A DNA stretch of 64,000 nt. Origin: Sequoia sempervirens. Lineage: Eukaryota; Streptophyta; Pinopsida; Cupressales; Cupressaceae. Shown one piece after another: positions 58,691 through 64,000 of the stretch (positions are counted from its first letter, which is position 1; each line of letters starts with the position of its first letter). The stretch lies in contig VDFB02358134.1 in the NCBI GenBank assembly GCA_007258455.2, positions 216,675,565 through 216,739,564 of the forward strand, given 5' to 3'. The notes below the pieces were generated by a model. It was not told where the DNA came from. It did no database searches and saw only the letters and a list, made by a program, of their open reading frames with translations. Position numbers and translations under genes: made by a program.

Positions 58691-58700
58691 CTCCCCCCTA
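58691..58700 (-). other. E4 polypurine tract, overlapping the pol stop codon
   Basis: TAGGGGGGAG on the minus strand, directly before TGTTAAAATA. Its first three bases are the in-frame TAG that ends the 1369-codon polyprotein frame. Confidence 0.88.
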
Positions 58701-61700
58701 ATTTCTACCAGAAACTATATTAATATTTACAATGCCCAAAACTTCTCTCAAAAATTCAAATTGCTTTTGTGCTAAAGCCTCTGTAAATATGTCTGCAAAT
58801 TGTTCTTCAGATCTGCAATGCTATAGATTGATTTCTCCATTGTTCACTAACTCTCGAATAAAATGATATCTAGTATCAATATGTTTTGTCCTCTTGTGAA
58901 AAACATGATTCCCTGATAGTGCAATGGTGGACTTGTTGTCACAATAGATTATAGTTGGCTCCTCTTGTTCATGCAGTAGATCCTTCAAGACTCTTCTCAT
59001 CCACACTGCTTGACATGCTGCTGATGTTCCTATTACATACTCTACTTCTGTTGATGAAATTGTCACTATAGGCCGCTTCTTCGATGCCCATGCTACAACA
59101 CCTGTTCCAAGATGAAATGCATATCCAGATGTACTTTTTCTATCATCAACACTTCCTGCAAAATCACTATCTGTATATCCCACGAACTGAAATTTATTTG
59201 AAGTAGAATACAATATGCCATGATTCATAGTTCTAGCAATGTACCTCAATAATCCTTTTCCTGCTTGCCAATGTGAGTTCTTTGGTGCATCCATAAATCT
59301 TGAAATCAAACTTACTCCATACATTATATCCGGTCTGGTTGCTGTGAGATACATCAAACTACCAACCAATTTTCTAAATATAGTTGAATCAAAATTAATC
59401 TCATTATCTTCTTTGCTTAGTTTTGTGCCTATTGCCACAGGTGTAGAAACTGGACTACAATTTATCATTCTAAACCTTCTCAAAACAACTTTTGCATATT
59501 TATTTTGACAAATGAAAATTCCCTTATCATTTTGTGATACTTCAATGCCAAGAAAATATTTTATCAACCCCAAATCAGTCATCTCAAATTCCTTTGTCAT
59601 TGCTGATTTAAATATGTCAATAGAAAGATTACCTGTAAAAATCAAATCATCAACATACAAGCAAACAATTAAAATCTGACCTTGCTCATCGACTTTGGTG
59701 TATAGAGTAGGCTCACAAGTACTTCTGTTGAATCCATTGCTTATCATGTATGAATCTATCCTATTGTACCATGCTCTTGGAGCTTGCTTCAATCCATAGA
59801 GTGCCTTCTTTAACCTATAAACTTTGTCTTCATAACCTTTTATTTCATATCTTGGTGGCTGCTGCACATAAACCTCTTCTTCTAAATATCCATTCAAGAA
59901 GGCTGATTTAACATCCATTTGATAAACCTTCCATTCATTTTGAGCTGCAATAGCTAGTACCATTCTAACAGTGTCAAGTCTTGCTACAGGTGCAAATGTT
60001 TCATTATAATCAACTCCATATTCTTGAGAAAATCCTTTAGCTACTAGTCTTGCCTTATATTTGTCAATTTCTCCATTTGCATTATACTTAGTTTTATAAA
60101 CCCATTTTACACCAATGCAATCTTTTTCCTTAGGCAAATCAACTAAATCCCATGTATCATTCTTCTCAATGGATTCCATTTCATCATTCATTGCATTAAT
60201 CCAATGTTCTTCCTTAATTGCATCTTCAAAATAAATAGGATCTTGAGCAAATAAAGCAAAATTTGATTGCAAATCTATCCTATCTCCTTGATCATAAATT
60301 TCTTGCAAACTTCTAGATTTCTTGCTTTTAAGCTTTGATCTTAATGATGCAAGTGTAGGATTTGATTCATCACTTACTTGTGGACTTGAAGATTCTCCTT
60401 GCTCAACTTCTCCTTGTGTACTTCTTGATGGTGTTCCTCCTTGTTCATTTGATTGATCTCCTTGGTTTTTTTGATCTTTTTCTTCTTGTTCATTATATGG
60501 CAATGCTACAGCACCTGTAATTGTCTTGTCTATGTTTCCATCCCAATATTCTTCCTCTTTGAACACAACATCTCTACTTACAATGACTTTATTCGTAATA
60601 GGATTAAACAACTTATATGCCTTAGATTGCTCATCATAACCAATAAAAATGCATTTTTCACTTTTATTATCAAGCTTACTTCTTGTTTCCTTGGGCACAT
60701 GTGCAAATGCAATACAACCAAATATTCTGAAATGAGAAACACTATGATGCTTACCACTCCATGCTTCTTGTGGAATCTTGTCCCTTACAATCTTTGTTGG
60801 ACTCCTATTCAAAATATAAACTGTGCAAGCTACAGCTTCAGCCCAATACTCATTAGGTAGATTCTTTCCTTTCAACATGCTCCTTGCCATTTCCATTATT
60901 GTTTGATTCTTTCTTTCTGCAACACCATTTTGCTGAGGTGTGTAACTTGTAGTAAACTACTTCTTTATTCCATGATACCTGCAATAATCCAAAGACTCAT
61001 TTGACTTGTATTCTCCTCCTCTATCTGATCTCAATACCTTGATGGGTAGGCCACTTTGTTTCTCAACCAATGCTTTGAATTCCTTGAACTTTCCAAATGC
61101 CTCAGATTTATATTTCAGAAAATAAACCCATGTTTTCCTACTAAAATCATCAATGAATGTTAGAAAATAAATGCTTCCCCCTAAATATGGTGTTTGCATT
61201 GGACCACATATATCAGTATGCACAATTTCTAAAGGTGCCCATGCTCTATATGGCATTCCCTTTGGAAAACTTTTTCTACGATGCTTAACCAAAATACAAC
61301 TTTCACATGAACTTAATGGTGCTTCAATAGGAGGTAAGCCTCTTACCATTTCTTTCCTTTTCAATAAACACAATCCTTTGAAGTTAAGATGACCATACCT
61401 CAAGTGCCATATCCATGCTTGATCTTGACTTGATGCCTTGAAACTTGCTTCAATATTCTCCATTAATTCATTTTTCATTTGAAGTGGGAACATTCTGTTA
61501 TTTGTCATTTCAACCTTTGCAATCACCTTATTACTAGGAGGAATATCAAATATAGTGCACACATTATTTTCAAAAACAACTCTATAACCCTTTTGAGAAA
61601 GTTGTCCCACACTTATGAGATTATGCTTCAAACTAGGTACAAAATAAACATCAGGAATGGACTTCTTACCAAGCTTTGTCATCACATTAATTGCACCTTT

Positions 61701-62807
61701 ACCCATGACTGCAACTGTATTATCATTCCCCAATTTAATTTCTAATTTCACTGAAGTATCCAAACTTTCAAACAAGTCTTTATTTCCTGTCATATGGTTA
61801 CTGCAACCACTATCTAGAAACCAAATGTTACTTGAACTTTCTTGAGCTACATGACAACTAATGAACAATGTCTCAGAACTACTCTCAGAAAAATTTGCAG
61901 TTTGCTTTCCCATATCAGCTTGCTTCTTTCGACATTCATTTGCAATATGATCATACTTCTTGCAATAGTAACATTGAACATTCGATTTGTCATACCTTTG
62001 TGATGCTTGATTGTTATTGCATTCTCTTGAATTGAAACTTTGATTTCTCCATCCTCCTGGATCTGGACTCTTCCTTTCTTCTCTTTGAAAATTGCTTCTT
62101 CCTCTTTCTCTTCCTCTGAATCCTAGATTTCCTCTTCCTCTGCCTCTGCCAAATGTCATTTGTGCTTTGAATGCACTCTCCAATGAGGTATTATTATTCT
62201 TGTTCAATTTCAACTCATAATTTTTCAAAGTACCAAACAACTCATCTATTGAATATGTTGACAAATCCTTAGTTTCCTCAATTGGCACAACAATAGTATA
62301 AAATTTAGTAGGCATACTTCTTAAGATATTTTCTACAGCCTTTTGATTTGTTAGTTCATCACCATTCATCCTTATTTGATTAACCAAATTCATAACACGA
62401 TTTTCAAATTGATCTACTGAATCAGAATCACTCATTTGCAAGTTTTCAAATTCTTTCCTGAGTCCTTGCAATCTGGCAAGTTTTACCTTACTTGTACCTT
62501 GATATGTTGTTTCCAGAATATCCCATGCTTGCTTGGCTGTAGTGGCTGGTTTAATCCCTCCAATGACTGAATCATCCAATCCTTGTCCAATTATCTGCAA
62601 AGCCCTTCTATTTTTTTTCCTGTTTTCACTCAACTTATTTTTTGCATTAGTGCTCAAAGTAGACTCATCCTGTGGTTCTATATAACCCTTTTCAACTATT
62701 TCCGATAAATCTTCAAAATTAAATATTAATTTCATTCTGTATGACCAAGTATCATAATTTTTACCAGAAAATATTGGAATTTGAGTTTGCACACTACTTG
62801 ACGCCAT
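58698..62807 (-). pseudogene. gag-pol: E4 gag-pol polyprotein, two nonsense codons
   Basis: Start ATG 62807 (MASSSVQTQIPIFSGKNYDT). Gag of UBN2 type, then an Arg/Gly-rich stretch and zinc knuckle CYYCKKYDHIANEC at about residue 280; protease WFLDSGCSNHMTG at about 335; integrase HLRYGHLNFK, CESCILVKH, core VHTDICGPM, RSDRGGEY and PQQNGVAERKN with all three acidic residues; RT with DVKSAFLNGYLEEEVYVQQP, ALYGLKQAPRAWYNR and LYVDDLIFTGN; RNase H with GYTDSDFAGS and IYCDNKSTIAL. Stops: TAG at 60959-60957 after HGIKK, where the family usually has Gln, and TAG at 58823-58821 after GEINL, beyond which EEQFADIFTEAL continues in frame. No frameshifts. RT motifs suggest the Tork-like branch, tentatively. 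Confidence 0.93.
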
Positions 62808-63000
62808 ATTTTAAAATAGTATATGTAAACCCTAAATTTCTTCCTTTTTTTTGAATAAACTACTATCAATAAAAAAATGATATATAATAAAATTGTAGCT
62901 TACTCAATTGACTGACTAATCGGCAACATTCTGCTCACCAAAAATAAACATGTAACTTCAGCAATCCTCAAATCTGCTTTTTTTCTTGCTTCTTAACTTG
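62808..63000 (-). other. E4 5' untranslated region
   Basis: About 190 A/T-rich bases between primer binding site and gag ATG. Nothing else seen. Confidence 0.7.
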
Positions 63001-63012
63001 GCTCTGATACCA
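63001..63012 (-). other. E4 primer binding site (initiator Met tRNA)
   Basis: TGGTATCAGAGC on the minus strand, three bases (GAG) after the 5' LTR end. Confidence 0.93.
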
Positions 63013-63015
63013 CTC

Positions 63016-63346
63016 TGATAGTGGGCAGAGGCAAAGAAATTAAGTGGAAAGAAATAAAATATCCATGCTGCTGCACAATAACAAAATTCTTTATTCACAT
63101 TGCTTGAGTAAAAAAAGATTTTCATGAGTTCTTTATATAGAGAACTTTAGATACATTAAGAAAATTCTAGAATATAGGCTGACATATTATTTTTTATTAT
63201 TTTACCTTGGCCGACATAAAATAAGTTTCTAGAATTTACCTAACCCTAAACTTCTAGAATTTACCTAACCCTAGCCAACATAAAAGTAGAAATAAAAATA
63301 AAAAACTTAACCTACAGTTGGTAGAAATTACCATAATATTTTAACA
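63016..63346 (-). repeat. E4 5' LTR
   Basis: 331 bases. Contains a 25-base tandem duplication (CTTCTAGAATTTACCTAACC-type, about 63221-63275). TATA box TATATAAAG at 63139-63131 and AATAAA at about 63095-63090. Confidence 0.95.
63131..63139 (-). promoter_or_regulatory. TATA box of the E4 5' LTR
   Basis: TATATAAAG on the minus strand, conserved in the other LTR; would set transcription start about 30 bases downstream. Confidence 0.65.
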
Positions 63347-63351
63347 AGAAT

Positions 63352-64000
63352 CTCGTATGGCTTGAACTACAATAAGAAGATTTTTTTTCATAAACTAATT
63401 AAATAACTTCAGATGAAACAAGTATTTTTGGCGGAGACACAATATGTTCGTATAGATGATAGAGAACATGCAATGCTAGATCATGCCCTCACATACTCTA
63501 CTGACATTGCCCTTATAGTACCACAAGCGTATGAATCTCCCAAATATTATCAGTATCGTGTGCATGAACAATATGGGCTTCCAAATAGTTTAGGAGGGGG
63601 CTTTCTAAGTCTCAGTGAATGCTGGTGAGATTTTTTTGGAATATTTTAAAGTTGTTGGTCCCATGGATTTAATAGTGCACTTCTGCTTAAAAGTTGAAGC
63701 TCCAAAATTTAGGGAAGCTGGTGGTCTCATGAATTTAGTAGTGCAGTTTTGCTTAAAAGCTTAAGCTCTTGTTCTGTCTGTGCAGTGCTGATGAAATGAA
63801 AAATGTGGTGAATAGACAATTAATACATCATTTTCCCTCTCTTTTTTTTCCCTGGCAGGAATCTAAATTTCTAGATATTTGACAAGTGGCAGAAAAAACT
63901 CCTAAGCTGGTGGAGCAATTTCTAGCCCCACACCAATTTCATCAGCTGAAATCTCCAGTCCTAAAAGGCAGGGGCTACTATTTTTGAGGAGAAGATTCCA
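63352..64000. other. Flank right of E4, mostly unassigned
   Basis: The first 20 bases belong, on the minus strand, to the frame interrupted by E4. On the + strand 63413-63628 an open frame of 71 codons (MKQVFLAETQYVRIDD at its start) has balanced composition but matches nothing I recognise. No further gene seen to 64000. Confidence 0.45.
63655..63768 (+). repeat. Imperfect direct repeat of about 48 bases
   Basis: Copies at 63655-63702 and 63720-63768 share GGTCYCATGRATTTARTAGT and TTTGCTTAAAAG-type blocks. Confidence 0.75.

Larger units (their letters stand above)
58386..63346 (-). mobile_element. E4: nearly intact Ty1/copia element (4961 bases)
   Basis: LTRs at 58386-58690 and 63016-63346, minus orientation, both with TG...CA ends (TGTTAAAATA to CTATCA). 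A perfect target duplication AGAAT lies at 58381-58385 and 63347-63351. The primer binding site is at 63001-63012 and the polypurine tract at 58691-58700. LTRs differ by about 10 substitutions in 305 bases, 8 of them transitions, plus a 25-base duplication and one extra T. One reading frame of 1369 codons (62807-58698) carries all domains and only two stops. It is the youngest element of the window by this measure. Confidence 0.95.

Overview
This is plant nuclear DNA, almost entirely nested LTR retrotransposons, with one decayed host gene near the right end. The element types are plant Ty3/gypsy of the Tat lineage (a second, archaeal-type RNase H in addition to the ordinary one), plant Ty1/copia, and large and small non-autonomous LTR elements. 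No rRNA, tRNA, CRISPR or bacterial operon is visible. Very long decayed elements and deep nesting suggest a seed plant with a large genome. I lean towards a gymnosperm, but nothing in the sequence settles this.

Layout. (1) 1-17349: E1, a + strand Tat-type gypsy element whose 5' LTR lies outside the window: leader, gag, protease with a G-patch, RT, RNase H, archaeal-type RNase H (aRNH), integrase, a long repeat-rich spacer, an antisense gene with a plant mobile domain (PMD), polypurine tract and 3' LTR. (2) 17350-18046: unassigned. (3) H1, a minus-strand Tat element, survives as 18047-19046 and 45995-47520, with a probable LTR end at 48799. It is split by (4) E2, 19047-45994, a + strand gypsy element with LTRs of about 4.65 kb each once later insertions are removed. 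E2 itself received four insertions: a small non-autonomous element S1 (21741-24275), two solo LTRs of one family, Ya (25328-26519) and Yb (42348-43548), and a large non-autonomous element L1 (29112-35406). All four have target-site duplications, and the opposite E2 LTR provides the empty site for S1, Ya and Yb. (5) H2, a + strand copia remnant (48800-49286 and 54350-about 55350), is split by E3, a minus-strand copia element (49287-54344). (6) 56505-58385: minus-strand pseudogene, clearly FtsH/FTSH12-like in its distal part, with a fold-back repeat; its upstream open frame is interrupted by E4 (58386-63346), a nearly intact minus-strand copia element with target duplication AGAAT. (7) 63352-64000: flank with an unrecognised short ORF and a direct repeat.

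Relative order from nesting: H2, then H1, then E2, then S1, L1, Ya and Yb; separately H2, then E3; and the FTSH12-like locus, then E4. E4 has the most similar LTRs (about 10 substitutions in 305 aligned bases, counted by eye). Every autonomous element except E4 is heavily broken, and many stop codons are TAG or TAA where glutamine is expected, as cytosine deamination would produce.

The most interesting content is in E1. Its antisense gene has its own TATA box, a short first exon, a credible 564-nt intron and a second exon encoding a PMD. Degenerate GCGACGCATTTG-type repeats lie upstream of both gag and the antisense PMD exon, in the same orientation relative to each gene. E2 is also notable because its aRNH lies between protease and RT rather than after the ordinary RNase H.
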